A program made the translations under genes and the position numbers. Positions 10,068 to 21,380 of a DNA stretch of 64,000 nucleotides are shown here, one piece after another. Each line of letters opens with the position of its first letter. Position 1 is the first letter of the stretch. The notes beneath the pieces are model-generated. The model did no database searches. It was given only the letters and a program-made list of their open reading frames with translations, and was not told the DNA's origin. Source of the DNA: Rhizophagus clarus (Eukaryota; Glomeromycota; Glomeromycetes; Glomerales; Glomeraceae); the NCBI GenBank assembly GCA_015698045.1, contig BLAL01000319.1, positions 1,054,001 through 1,118,000 on the forward strand. Reading direction: 5' to 3'.

Positions 10068-11873
10068 TTAATCTTTCATAATTTGAAATATTTCATATTC
10101 TTCTACCGAAAAACTATTACTAGTTTCTCTAATTGATTCTTTATAAGCAGTATCTAGTTGAATTCCAATTTGCTTTATTTCTTTTACATATGTAGAAGGA
10201 AATAATCCCTCTTTTCCTTGTTCATTTTTTCCTTTCCACCAACCGATATCATGATTCTTTTCCAAAATCGTCACAAGTGTGCCTGGTGTTAATGAAATAT
10301 CATCTAGTAGTGATAAAAAAGTGAATTAATGTAATGTATTTACAATGAATAATTGATAAATAATATAGATAAGTATTTATACCATCAGTTTCAGCTACAT
10401 ATTCAAACAAAACTTCGGCTTTTGGTTTGAATATATAATTAAAAAGACGTGAAACATAACAATAACTCTCATCATAGAAATTGCTTCCATATAAAAAAAG
10501 GTCACCACGACCAAATGTTGGACCATAATTAGAGCCACTATTAAATATGGCATGCCTTTCATTCTCTACTCGACTTAAAATATAATCCTGAATGTTAGGC
10601 TTATTCTTAAAAGAGAATGTAAAGCTTTCTTTAGTAATACCGAAACAAGTACCAGAATTCCATACGATTGGATTATATCCTCCAAGAATTTCATTACTAT
10701 CTTTTACTTTAACGATTGTTATGGTATGAGTTTTATTATCACAAATCTCATGGAATTTATTAGGCGAGAATCCATCACGAGATCCACGAAGAATCAATTT
10801 AAATTCATATGAATTTTTTATCTTGTCACTAATTTCTAATCTGTCAATCCATTTCGAGATTAATTCAGCATGTTGTATCGTAATAATTATTGAATCAACA
10901 CTTTTTATTTTAGTTTCTTTAACTATTGTCATTTGTTCTAAATTTTGCTGATACATAAAATATCTAAGTAAATTTTCACGCAAATCTTTTGGTAAGATTT
11001 TCTTATACGGATATACTTCATCCATATATTCTTTAGAAGTTAAATTATAGAATTTAATAAAAGGAATTAAGTGTTGTAAACTATTTTTTAAACTATTAAA
11101 ATCATCTTTTGAATAACTTGAAGGATCTGAAGGAAGTCCAGGATTTTGAGCAATACCCCATTTAAGTACATGTTCCCAAACTTGAATGACATCCATTTGA
11201 ATGTTATCATGTTGAATAAGAGAAATCAAACATTTTTCTGAAAGTAAAGTAAAATCGATTGAATTAAAAATTTTTTCTGGTTCTTTAGACACCAATTCAG
11301 TACAAAAATTTTGTAATTTTAAGAAAGAATCATTCTCAAAACTAGTCTGATATATCAAATTAAAGTTTTGTTCCATCCAATCTTTTTTGTTATCAATCAA
11401 AAATGATTGCAAATGAATGATTAATTCCTGAAGATTAAGTTCACTGGAAGCAATTATCCAAAGCCTCATACTCTTCTAAAGAAAGTCTTCCTCCATAGAT
11501 ATATCTAACATGAAAATATTTTAAACATTTCGTAAATATAAAAATATATAAATTTAATTTATTTAAAAAAAAAAAAAAAGTCGTCATAATTTTATTTTCA
11601 ATTCTCTTACCTCAATATTATTTGAAAAGTTTCAGGTAAAATATTTGGTAATTTAATATGTGCTACAATTTCATCATTTCTATTTCTATTAACATTAGTT
11701 GATAAAATTCTTCTCAAATAAGAGGAACGATAATTTAAAATTACCATATGAGCACGGAAAATTTTTACGTAAGGATCATTACCAACTTCAATAGTAATAT
11801 CATAAAATTCATTATCTTCTAAAATTTCAAGTAAATTTTGTGATAATTTTGGTAAAAATTTATTATCGTACAT
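10068..11873 (-). pseudogene. BTB-BACK-TLDc gene with an SH3 domain inserted in TLDc; frameshifted
   Basis: Exons lie at 11611-11873 (BTB), 10383-11504 (BACK and most of TLDc) and 10068-10303 (rest of the SH3 and TLDc end). The first intron splits the Arg of ILR|YIYGG, as in the paralogues. The second is phase 1 and splits the SH3 domain. Joined, that part reads VLFEYVAETDDDISLTPG, then GWWKGKN and GLFPSTYV, which are the SH3 hallmarks ALYDY-like, WW and FPxxYV. It sits between TLDc residues YDESYC and the terminal EEYEIFQIMKD. Early in exon 2, 14 bp present in the paralogues are missing (near 11464), so BTB and BACK are out of frame. Adding 14 bp restores a whole number of codons. A downstream ATG (MRLWIIASSEL) could start a BTB-less protein. 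It could be a recent pseudogene, a truncated gene or a sequence error. Confidence 0.75.
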
Positions 11874-11958
11874 TATAGTTGAATTTCGTACTTTCGAGAA
11901 CTTCGAAATGAAAGAAAAATAAAATTATGCTGTATGGGGGGGTAACTTTATTCTGTTT

Positions 11959-11992
11959 TCGGAAATCTTTCGGTCCGAAAAACACCGAAACA
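11959..11992 (-). promoter_or_regulatory. Shared upstream motif of the BTB cluster
   Basis: Reading towards the gene: TTTCGGTGTTTTTCGGACC then GAAAGATTTCCG, about 86 bp before the ATG of the 11.9 kb BTB gene. It matches the motif found before most paralogues. Confidence 0.5.
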
Positions 11993-12205
11993 CCTGACTC
12001 AAAATTAACTGTTACGTTGCACAAGATGATCAGCCCCAACAAATGAGAGCGTTTTTATCTAACTACTTGCGTGTTAATGAATAATACCGGTCGAGTTCGA
12101 AGAAATTCTGGTGTCGTTTGGGCAGTTTAACTAGCTTCCCAGCAAAAACGCCTTACTATGTGTTTTAGCATTATAGGTTTTACGATCTGGAAGAAATTAG
12201 AAGAA

Positions 12206-12466
12206 ATTACCACATCAGGAAGTTTTTCTCGCTTAAAATCCACATGGAAATCCATATCATATACCGTGGAAAATTGTGGAATTCCAAATAATTCCAGTAT
12301 TTTCCAGATACCCTGTGACGAAACGCGTGGTATTGTCGGCGTAGGTCGAAGGTAATATATATGAATCCATGTAGGGCTGTAGGAATATGTGGAATTCCAC
12401 GTATTTCCAAACTAATCCATGTGGAATTACATGGTCCGATCTACCTAAAAATTTCCTGATGCAGTA
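12206..12466. mobile_element. Putative MITE
   Basis: Inverted ends CATCAGGAAGTTTTT and AAAAATTTCCTGATG enclose about 260 bp with repeated TGGAATTCCA-type inner palindromes. No convincing target duplication was found, so the exact ends are uncertain. The short frames inside it are by-products of the palindromes. Confidence 0.4.
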
Positions 12467-12618
12467 ACAAACTTATTTTATTTTTTATCTTGACAACAGG
12501 ATAAAAACACTAAATTTTTATTAATTCACAATTTCATATCCGGAATTTACGATAACTATAAAAGATTCTGTTTGATACAATTCTATTGTTTGCGGGTAAA
12601 TAGACAGAGAATATTGTA

Positions 12619-12708
12619 AGGGCAGTGACATATATTAGCTAATATTTTTTTACTATAGGCGCTTACCCCCCACCCCCTAAAATATTAGCTAATATATGTC
12701 ACTGCCCT
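12619..12708. repeat. 90-bp perfect hairpin (30-bp arms)
   Basis: AGGGCAGTGACATATATTAG with its AT-rich continuation is repeated as an exact inverted copy ending CACTGCCCT. The loop contains a C-run. It may be a very short MITE or a structured RNA source. No target duplication is clear. Confidence 0.65.
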
Positions 12709-13089
12709 AAGTCAAATTATATATTGTGTATTTCGACAGTAAGTTTTGATTAAAAAAAAAAAACTAATATATTTTTGAAGGTAATATTTTAGATTATAAA
12801 TTTCTTTAGTTATATGGTTAGCAAACGTAACTGAATGTTTAAATAACTATATTTCAAAAATTATTTCTAGTAATGATCCTACTTCGATACGAATTTTTGA
12901 TATCATAACATTAGTAATTTTAAGGCTCTTCATCAAATGGACTTTGGAAATAATAAAATTATAAACTAGTTATGCAAAGATTCGAAAATAAAATTTTTTA
13001 CTATGTTTAAATACATTTTACTTTAATTTAGATAAGTCAATAAAACAATATAGACGATATACTGGTATTTTCAATCATTAACTTATAAA

Positions 13090-14618
13090 TTAATCTTTCA
13101 TAATTTGAAATATTTCATATTCATCTACCGAAAAATCATTACTAGATTCTCTAATTGATTTTTTGTAATATATATTACTACAATAACTCACATCATAACA
13201 GTCGTTACCACACAAAAAAAAGTCACCGAAACCAAATGTTGGACCATAATAACTAGCGCCATTATTAAATATAGCATTCTCTTCATTCTTTACTCGACTT
13301 AAAATATAACCTTTAATGCTATGCTTATTCTTAAAAGAGAATATAAAACTATCATTAGTAATGTTGTAACCATAATTAGAATTCCATACGATCGGATTAT
13401 AACCTCCAAGGATTTCATCGCTATCTTTTACTTTAGTTATTGTTATAGTATGAGTTTTATTATCACAAATCTCATGGAATTTATTAGGCGAGAATCCATC
13501 ACGAGATCCACGAAGAATCAATTTAAATTCATATGAATTTTTCATCTTGTCGCTAATTTCTAATCTGTCAACCCATTTCGAGATTAATTCAGCATGCTTT
13601 ATCGTAATAATTTTTGAATCAATACTTTTTGTTTTAGTTTCTTCAATTATTGTCATTTGTTCTGAATTTTGCTGATACATAAAATATTTAAGTAAGTTTT
13701 CACGCAAATCTTTTGGTAAGATTTTCTTATATGGATATACTTCATCCATATATTCCTTAGAAGTTAAATTATCGAATTTAATAAAAGGAATTAAATGTTG
13801 TAAAATATTTTTTAAACTATTAAAATCATCTTTTGAATAACTTGAAGGATCTGAAGGAAGTCCAGAATTTTGAGCAATACCCCATTTAAGTACATGTTCC
13901 CAAACTTGAATAACATCCATTTGAAAGTCATCATGTTGAATAAGTGAAATCAAACATTTTTCTGAAAGTGAAGTAAAATCAATTGAATTGAAAATTTTTT
14001 CTTGTTCTTTAGACATCAATTCAATACAAAAATTTTGTAATTCTAAGAAAGAATCATTCTCAAAACTTGTTTTATATACCAGGCTAAAGTTTTGTTCGAT
14101 CCAATCTTTTTTGTTTTCAATCAAGAATAATTGTAATTGAATGATTAATTCTTGAAGACAAAGTTCATTGGAAGCAATTAAAATTTTAATTATATCCGAA
14201 GTATCATATTTTTCTAGGGAAAGCCTTCCTCCGTAGATATATCTAGTATGAAATATTTGTATAATTCCGTAAATATAAATACATATATATATATTTCTTT
14301 TTAGAAAAGTCACATAATTTTTATTTTAGTTTCTTACCTCAATATCATTTGAAAAATTTCAGGTAAAATATTTGATAATTTAATATGTGTTAAAATTCCA
14401 TTATTTTTATTTCTATTAACATTTTTATTTCTATTAACATTAATTGATAAAATACTTTTCAAATAAGGAGAACGATAATTTAAGATTACCGCATGAGCAT
14501 GGAAAATTTTTACGTAAGGGTCATTACCAACTTCAATAGCAATATCACAAAATTCGATATCATCTAAAATTTCAAGTAAATTTTGTGATAATTTTGGTAA
14601 AAACCTATCATCATACAT
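13090..14618 (-). CDS. BTB-BACK-TLDc protein
   Basis: Exons 14338-14618 and 13090-14242 are joined across a 95-bp GT..AG intron, giving 477 residues. The first exon is the BTB/POZ domain (YDDRFLPKLSQNLLEILDD start; EVGNDPYVKIFHAHAVILNY core). It carries a 6-codon insertion of NVNRNK repeats compared with its paralogues. Residues ~95-270 form the BACK-like helical region (WEHVLKWGIAQN, SYSKDDFNSLKN, VYPYKKILPKDLRENL). The rest is TLDc (ELISKWVDRLE, EFKLILRGSRDGFS, FHEICDN, ILGGYNPIVW, DSFIFSFKNK, DEYEIFQIMKD end). BTB-BACK proteins often bind Cullin-3 as ligase adaptors. TLDc domains are linked to oxidative stress and V-ATPase control in other eukaryotes; the role here is not known. It is intact and preceded by the shared upstream motif at 14725-14753. 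Confidence 0.88.
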
Positions 14619-14724
14619 TATTTCGAATTTTATATTTCCAAGAAATGAAAGAGAAAAGATATTGAACTTCTAAGGCTGCAAATAAATATTTAAAATTTTT
14701 ATTATGCTCGATTTATTTGGTAAG

Positions 14725-14753
14725 GCGGAAATTTCGGCCCGATAAATACCGAA
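14725..14753 (-). promoter_or_regulatory. Shared upstream motif of the BTB cluster
   Basis: Towards the gene: TTCGGTATTTATCGGGCCGA then AATTTCCGCC, about 107 bp before the ATG of the 14.6 kb gene. A CACGTGA box lies further upstream near 14770. Confidence 0.55.
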
Positions 14754-14849
14754 ATTGAATCAATCGTAATCACGTGATTCATCACAAAAAATCGATACTA
14801 CTGCTACTAAGTGTTCTTGTAGAATTGTTTTTTGTTTTAAAAGATTGTA

Positions 14850-14971
14850 AATCAATGATTAATTCTTATAGACTAGGTTCACTGGAAGCTAATGATATCT
14901 GAAGTACCATATTCTAAGGAGGGACTTCCTCCATAGAATGAAAATTCGAACATTTCCATAAGTATTAAAGT

Positions 14972-15018
<47 letters not shown>

Positions 15019-15285
15019 AAATTGTAATGGTTTATAATTAAATGCTTTCATCTCAAAAATTTTCGAAGGTTTCAGGTAAATATTCGATAAGTATTATGCG
15101 CAAAGATTCCATCATTTTGAATTTTATTAATAATAACGTTTGTTATAAAATTTTTCGCAAACTAGGGGAACGATCATTTAAATTTACCATAAGAGTCAAT
15201 ACCAACTTAGTAGTAATACAGTATCATAAAATTAATTCTCTTCTAAAATTTAGTAAAAATTATATCATGCATTATAATCAAATTT
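14850..15285 (-). pseudogene. Relict of a BTB-family gene (BTB exon, intron and start of exon 2)
   Basis: 15040-15285 is a decayed BTB exon. It still shows the CGAACT..GGGGAACGATCATTTAAA region, the match to NYRSPYL, and the TTTCAGGTAAAATA end. 14850-14935 matches the beginning of exon 2 (TCACTGGAAGC, CTTCCTCCATAGA). Between them is a T26-A22 homopolymer foldback (14973-15020), the decayed intron. Stops and frameshifts occur throughout. Confidence 0.6.
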
Positions 15286-15289
15286 CGTC

Positions 15290-15995
15290 TTTAAATATAA
15301 AATTATACTGTTTTTCGGCAGATTTTTTAGTCTGAAAATCATGGAAACACCTGATTCAAGATTAATTAAATTACATGTCTTAACAATTAGCTTAACAAAA
15401 GTCATAACGTTTTAGTACTAAAAAAATTGAAAGAAGAAATTACAAGTCGACTTAATTTATTTATAACTTTGACAGTACAGAATGGACACCGATTTCTACA
15501 CGGAATTTATTTTGAAATCGACTAAGTCATAGTTTTGTTACGTCCAAAGTCCGTTTGAAATCGTATCGAGTGAGACTACTTGAAATGATCTTTGAGCTAT
15601 TAGTTTGAGTCATTACATTTAAAAAGAAATTCGCTTTACTATCAGTTTTAAAAATCAATTTTCAGCTAACGATATAATTAACAAGGTTTGCTATTTAAGT
15701 TTTATCTCCAAAAATATATTACATATTTTTTATTTTATTAATTTAAGAATTTTAAAATATATAATTTTCTCGTAATTAATATAGTAACACTTTCTTAGGT
15801 CTCGTATAAAAGGTGCATAATATAAATAGTATATATATGTGCATGAATATTTTACCTACTTATCCACGAATGATAGAATTAATAAAAAATCTGAGAGAAA
15901 TTCTTTATTATGTTTAAATATATAAAAAACCAAAATGTTATTTATACTGTTACTTATTACGAAACTTGATTAGAGTGGGTATTTATTATTTTATG
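15290..15995. other. Intergenic interval
   Basis: AT-rich with no gene or element recognised. TTTTTCGGCAGATTTTTTAG near 15312 may be a decayed copy of the shared upstream motif of the relict BTB gene. Confidence 0.35.
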
Positions 15996-17485
15996 TCATT
16001 TTTTCATAATCTGAAATATTTCATATTCTTCCACAGAAAAATTCTTAGTAGTTTTTCCAATTGCTTTGTCATAACATGCAGAATAATTACACCGACCACA
16101 ATTGTTTCCAAATAATTCAAGATCACTATCACCAAATGATGGACCGATGCGAGGATTATTACGTGTAGCATATGCTTCTCTAATTACTCGACTTAAAATA
16201 TAATTTTCAATATTTTCTTCATTATCAAAAGAGAATATAAAACTATCTTTAGTATTGCCAAATATACGATCAGATTTCCACATGATTGGATTATAACCTC
16301 CAAGAATTTCATTACTATCTTTTACTTTAACAATTGTTATGGTATGAGGTTGATTATCGCAAATCTCATGAAATTTACTAAAGGAGAACCCATCACGAGA
16401 TCCACGAAGTATTAATTTGAATTCGTATATTTTGTCTGTAGCTTCTGATCCATCAATCCATTTTGAGATTAATTCAGCATGTCGTATTGTAATTATTCTT
16501 GAATCAATGCTTCTTGAACTGACTTCTTTAGCTATCTTCGGTTCTGATTCATCAATCGGCTTATGATCATAATTTAAATAATGTCTAACTAAATTCTCAC
16601 GTAATTCTTTTGGCAAAATTTTTTTATATGGATATACTTTATCTAAAAATTTCTTAGAAGTTAAATCATAAAATTTAATAAAAGGAATAAATAGTTGTAA
16701 AGTATTCTTTAAAGAATTAAAATCATCTTTTGAGTAACTTGAAGGATCTAAAGAAAGTCCAGGATTTTGGGCAATACCCCATTTAAGTACATTTTCCCAA
16801 ACTTGAATAACATTCATTTGTAAGTTATCATGTTGAATAAGAGAGATCAAACATTTTTCTGAAAGTGAAGTAAAATCGATTGAATTTAAAATTTTTTCTG
16901 GGTCTTTAGACATAAATTCGATGCAAAAATCTTGTAATTTTGAAAAAGAATTATTCTCAAAACTTGTCTTATATATCAAGTTAAAGTTTTCTTCCATCCA
17001 ATTTTTTTTATTTTCAATCAAAAATGATTGTAAATGAGTGATTAATTCTTGAAGATTAAGTTCATTCGAAGCAACCAAAATTTTAACGATATCTGATGTA
17101 TCATATTCTTCCAAAGAAAGTCTTCCCCCATAAATATATCTAGAATGAAAGTATTTTAATATTTCCACAAAAAAATTTTTTTTTTAATAAAAAAAAAAGC
17201 TGTCGAAAAACTTTAGTCTTACCTCAAAATCAATTGAAAAATTTCGGGCAAAATATTTGGCAATTTAATATGTGTCAAAATTCCATCATTATTCCTTTGA
17301 TTTACATTTGTTGATAATATTCTTCTCAAATGAGGAGAACGATAATTTAAAATTACCATATGAGCACGGAAAATTTTCACGTAAGGGTCATTACCAACTT
17401 CAATAGTTATATCATAAAATTCATTATCTTCTAAAACTTCAAGTAAATTTTGAGATAACTTTGGTAGAAATTTATCATCATACAT
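15996..17485 (-). CDS. BTB-BACK-TLDc protein
   Basis: Exons 17223-17485 and 15996-17139 (83-bp intron) give 468 residues. The BTB exon is close to the family consensus (NEFYDITIEVGNDPYVKIFR). BACK-like helices follow (YKTSFENNSFSKLQDFC, WENVLKWGIAQNPGLSLDP). The TLDc domain starts near residue 290 (HAELISKWIDGSE) and ends EEYEIFQIMKK. A Cys/Asn-rich loop (NNCGRCNYSACYDK) near the C-terminus is unlike the loops of its neighbours. No clear copy of the shared upstream motif precedes this gene, which sets it apart from most members and could mean different expression. Role as for the other BTB-BACK-TLDc genes: a possible Cullin-3 adaptor (inference). Confidence 0.88.
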
Positions 17486-17680
17486 TGCAATCGTTTTCGT
17501 TTTTTTTATTTTTTGAGTAGATGTAGTTTATTACACACAAACTTGTAACACACACTTTTATAGCATTCTATCGGAGAAATCACATGATTTAGTTACCTAA
17601 AACCATATTTGGTTTAGTTAATCGGATCATCATATATTTTATTCCGAGATTTTAGAACTTGATGATAAATCTATTGATCC

Positions 17681-17772
17681 TAGAGTTGCAAACTTAATTG
17701 ACGTATGTAACTAGTTAAGTCATATGTCGTAACTAGTTATAACCTTGAGCGAAGCATAAGTTTGCAACTCTA
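17681..17772. mobile_element. 92-bp hAT-type MITE
   Basis: Perfect 16-bp inverted ends TAGAGTTGCAAACTTA are flanked by the 8-bp direct repeat ATTGATCC (17673-17680 and 17773-17780). The end type and duplication length fit hAT. An inner ACTAGTTA palindrome is present. No coding capacity. Confidence 0.8.
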
Positions 17773-17929
17773 ATTGATCCCGAAGTCATGAACGCATTTG
17801 TACATCCGAAAGAAGCACTAAAATTCCGGATTAGTAATTTGATCATGTGAAGTATTCGAAACGGCATCCAATACCTGCAAAAGGAATGTAATACTTTTAA
17901 ATAGCCACTTATTTACAATCCATTCTTGA

Positions 17930-18153
17930 TAGGTATTGGAATCGATTAATCGAAAATCGACAAAACATAGTAAAATCGATTCCGAGAATCGATTCTGAAA
18001 AATTTTTTACATATTAGCCGACCTGATTCCAGAGTGATTTCCAATACAGGCCAAGTACTGATTGTTTTTACTATAATTAGAAACTGATTCGAAGTCAAGC
18101 TGATCATCTATATAAAAATACTGAAAAGATTCGATTTTTGATTCCAATCCCTA
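17930..18153. mobile_element. 224-bp hAT-type MITE
   Basis: The ends TAGGTATTGGAATC and (inverted) TAGGGATTGGAATC are flanked by the 8-bp direct repeat ATTCTTGA (17922-17929 and 18154-18161). The interior has further AATCGATT-type palindromes. No coding capacity. Confidence 0.78.
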
Positions 18154-18399
18154 ATTCTTGAAATAAGAAATATTCATTGTAAGTAACTACTGTATATAAA
18201 AAAATATCATTTTCTGCTAATGTTATTTGTCTCCAAATATGTAGATATACAACGTATTTCTGTGAAGCTAATTAAATCGAACCTGACGTAAATATTCAAT
18301 TATAATTACCAGGTGGTCAAGCAACAAACATATGACTTCTCAAGATTACATACTATATAACAGTCAGTTCAATGTTAAAAATAAGGTTATAAATTTTTG

Positions 18400-18590
18400 T
18401 CAGAATTGTTTCGAAATCATAGGAAGATAAGGAATATTATGATGTTACTATTGAAGTATGTAAGTAAAAATCGTAAAAATTTTCGTCATTTAAAAAATTT
18501 TACCACTAACGTTACTAACGTTAATAAAAATAAAAATGATGGAAACTTTTGATATATCGAATTACCAAATATTTAGTAGCTCTAGCAATA
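18400..18590 (+). pseudogene. Relict BTB exon
   Basis: Scattered matches to the family BTB exon remain: AAGATAAGGAATATTATGAT, TACTATTGAAGTATGTAA, TCGTAAAAATTTTCG and AATGATGGAAACTTTTGATA. They are in order and on the plus strand, with deletions and stops. No exon 2 follows. Confidence 0.4.
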
Positions 18591-18599
18591 TTAAAGATG

Positions 18600-20340
18600 A
18601 TTTATTCTCTTATTTTTATAAGTCAAAGGAAACGCTATATATATACAGTATAATAGCCATCACCAATCATTTGGTTTAGGGACTTTAAATTATATGAAAG
18701 CAACCATGGAAGCGTGTTTGGTCTAGAGTGTTATGGAAAATCAATTTTAAAAAAAAAACAAAGAAAAATTTGAAATATCAAATGATGTCCAAAGAAGATA
18801 AAAAGAGCCAACATTAAGGGTAATGTTGCAAACATTTCCCATGTCAAAGGTAATTACTTTCTTCATCAAATGAATGTTCTAATATCACTCTAATTGAGAG
18901 TATTTTCGGAGGTTATTGAGCATGTTATTAAGCGTGAAGAGGAGCCAAATTGTAGTGTATCTAGAAATTTATTAGAACATTCTATTTTGTAGTAAAATTA
19001 GAAAATTAATAAAATACCTCATTTATTAGCTCTTTATAATATGTTTTAAATTATTACGTTCTTTAGAAGGTAATTCTATTAGCATAACTATTAGTTTTGT
19101 TATTATCATTCCAATGAATTATTGTACCCTCAATCAAAGTGTTATACCTATAAGTTATCATTTTTGCTAGACAATATTCAGCATATTTGGCATTTCCTAG
19201 TAATTATTGAAATCTAACAGCATGCTACTCGACATTAAAAAAAATCTAATTATTAGCATATAATTAATTTATTGCTCCATAGCTTTTTTATTCTATATCA
19301 AGTCTTAAAAATGAATTTGTTATTGATGAAGTTAACTATACAAATTTTTCTGTAAACATTTAAGTAATCTTTATTCGAGATATAATATTAAACTTCATTA
19401 TTTTTTTATATGAATATTTGCCTCAGAATATCGTTAAGTTCAGATGTGATTGTCAATAGTCGTTAATTTTTGTAAATATAAACATTTTTATAGTGCTTAG
19501 CCATTTAATAATGAATATTTCTTGATTAATTTTATTTCTGACATACTATATTACTGCATAACAATTCACTCGAATATATGAATGAATGTTCTAAGAAACA
19601 ACAACTAATGGTCTGACAGAATTAATACATGTGATTACTAATAGTGCCAAACCAACAACTATTTATAATTCGGCTGATACTATTATGCTTATTAATGTGA
19701 AAATATATTCTTATTTTTACAAATCAAATACCCAAATTTGTTCGTCATATCTGTCATGATTGCAATTGTTCTATATATTTTAGTCTGTTTAAGTCCCCGA
19801 ATTTATATAAATCCGCTACAATGGATGCATTATGATTGTGGAACGTATTGACACACTATCACGGAAAAATGATATTTTTCTGTAGATGATCAAGTAATTT
19901 AATTATTCAGAAAAGCGAATTTTACTTTTATCTTTATTGTATTATTATATATTATTGCATTTTTTATTTTTATTTTTATTTTTATTCTTTTTTTTTCTTT
20001 CTTTTTTTTATTTCACTGTTTTTTAAATTTATTTATACTGATTATAAGCAATAAATATTACTGGATACTAACTTTTCTCGTTTATCGGTCTATCATAGCA
20101 AAGGAATGGACATTATTACTAAAATGTGTTAAAAAGCTGAAAAAACTGTCAAATATATTTTAAATTAAGAAGATCAAGACGAAAATTTATATTTCACAGA
20201 GATTTGTGGATCGATAGGATCAAACCCAGGTTTATGTATTTTATCCCGGAAAAAAATGGGGTAAAATATAAAATTTAGATTTCTCCATTCCACCCAGATC
20301 TATCCATATTTTATCCTAGATTTACCCTTTTTAATTTATT
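18600..20340. other. Non-coding interval
   Basis: Long AT-rich stretch without recognisable genes or element ends. It may contain further decayed family sequence that is too diverged to claim. Confidence 0.35.
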
Positions 20341-20367
20341 AACTTCAGATCAATTTATAGATTGAAT

Positions 20368-21380
20368 CAGTGATGGGAAATTCCGGTTTCCAGTGAAAAT
20401 TTCACTGGAACTGGAAACTGGAATATTGGAATACCATTGGAATAACCAATGGAATATCGGATCACTGGAACACCGGAATTTTGATGGAACATCGGAATTT
20501 TATTCCGAAATTGATTCCAGTATTCCAGTGTAACAAACAGATCATAGATCAACCGAAAAAATTTTTTTTAACTTTCAAAATAATTAAATAAACAGAACTA
20601 GAGTCTAGATACATTACAATATGTCAAGCCGTGGTGGAAAACCTTCCCATTGTTTTAATGAATTTGTTTATGTAAAAAAAGATGTTAAGGTTAACCAAAG
20701 TAATTATTTAGCGATATGTCAGGGTTGTATAACGGTAAAAGGCTGGACTTGGGCAGAAGCAGAAGCACGAAAAATAAATATGTCAAATACAGTTCCTAGT
20801 ATCGGCAAACATTTATCTGTATGTGAAAATTTTAAAACAACATATTCGGATAAAATTGAATATGTAAAAGAGAATATGGAAGCAAGAAAACAAAGAACAG
20901 CTGAACTTCGATCAGCTAATAATTTGAAAAGACAATTAGATCGATCACATCAATGTAATTTTTATTTTACATTTTATAATTTTCTTTTTTTATTTATTTT
21001 TTATATTATTAATTATTAGCATACGAATTCATCCTGCAGATAATAATGATGCAAAATGGGATTTAACAACTTTATTTAAATCTCAATTAGTAGCACCTAG
21101 TTTTTTTTCTAGTATGTCATTGTAATTAAATGTATTTTGGTTACTAAATAAAGAATTTTTGTGTAAAATCATGAATTTGTATTGATAAAACGTATGTATT
21201 CCAGTATTTTGAACTAAATTCCAGTATTCCATAATAATTTTTTATATTCCAGTATTCCAAATTAAATTCCAATATTCCAGTGTTCCAATTGTATTCCAGT
21301 GAACAATCCATTGGAATACTGGAAACTGGAGACTGGAATACATGTTTCCAGATTCCGGATTCCAGAATTTGCCAACACTG
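20368..21380 (+). mobile_element. hAT-type element carrying only a BED zinc-finger gene
   Basis: The ends CAGTGATGGGAAATTC and (inverted) CAGTGTTGGCAAATTC are flanked by the 8-bp direct repeat GATTGAAT (20360-20367 and 21381-21388). Subterminal regions are full of TTCCAGT/ACTGGAA repeats, the probable transposase binding sites. The 1013-bp body encodes one small zinc-finger gene and no catalytic transposase, so it should depend on a partner element. Confidence 0.82.
20621..21125 (+). CDS. Small BED-type zinc-finger protein of a hAT element
   Basis: The frame 20621-21019 starts MSSRGGKPSHCFNEFV. It has a BED-finger pattern, C-x2-C (CQGC) at about residue 45, then IGKHLSVC (H-x3-C) about 35 residues later. 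BED fingers bind the terminal repeats in hAT transposases. After RQLDRSHQ a GTAATT donor and a TTATTAG acceptor would remove 20957-21019. The following frame, RIHPADNNDAKWDLTTLFKS up to a stop at 21123-21125, is coding-like but one base out of phase with the simple splice. The exact junction is therefore unsure, or the gene carries a frameshift. No catalytic DDE or dimerisation domain follows. It may be a domesticated or residual N-terminal part. Confidence 0.6.

Noticed and set aside
12158-12410. Short frames on both strands
   Set aside because: They arise from the TGGAATTCCA palindromes of a putative MITE.
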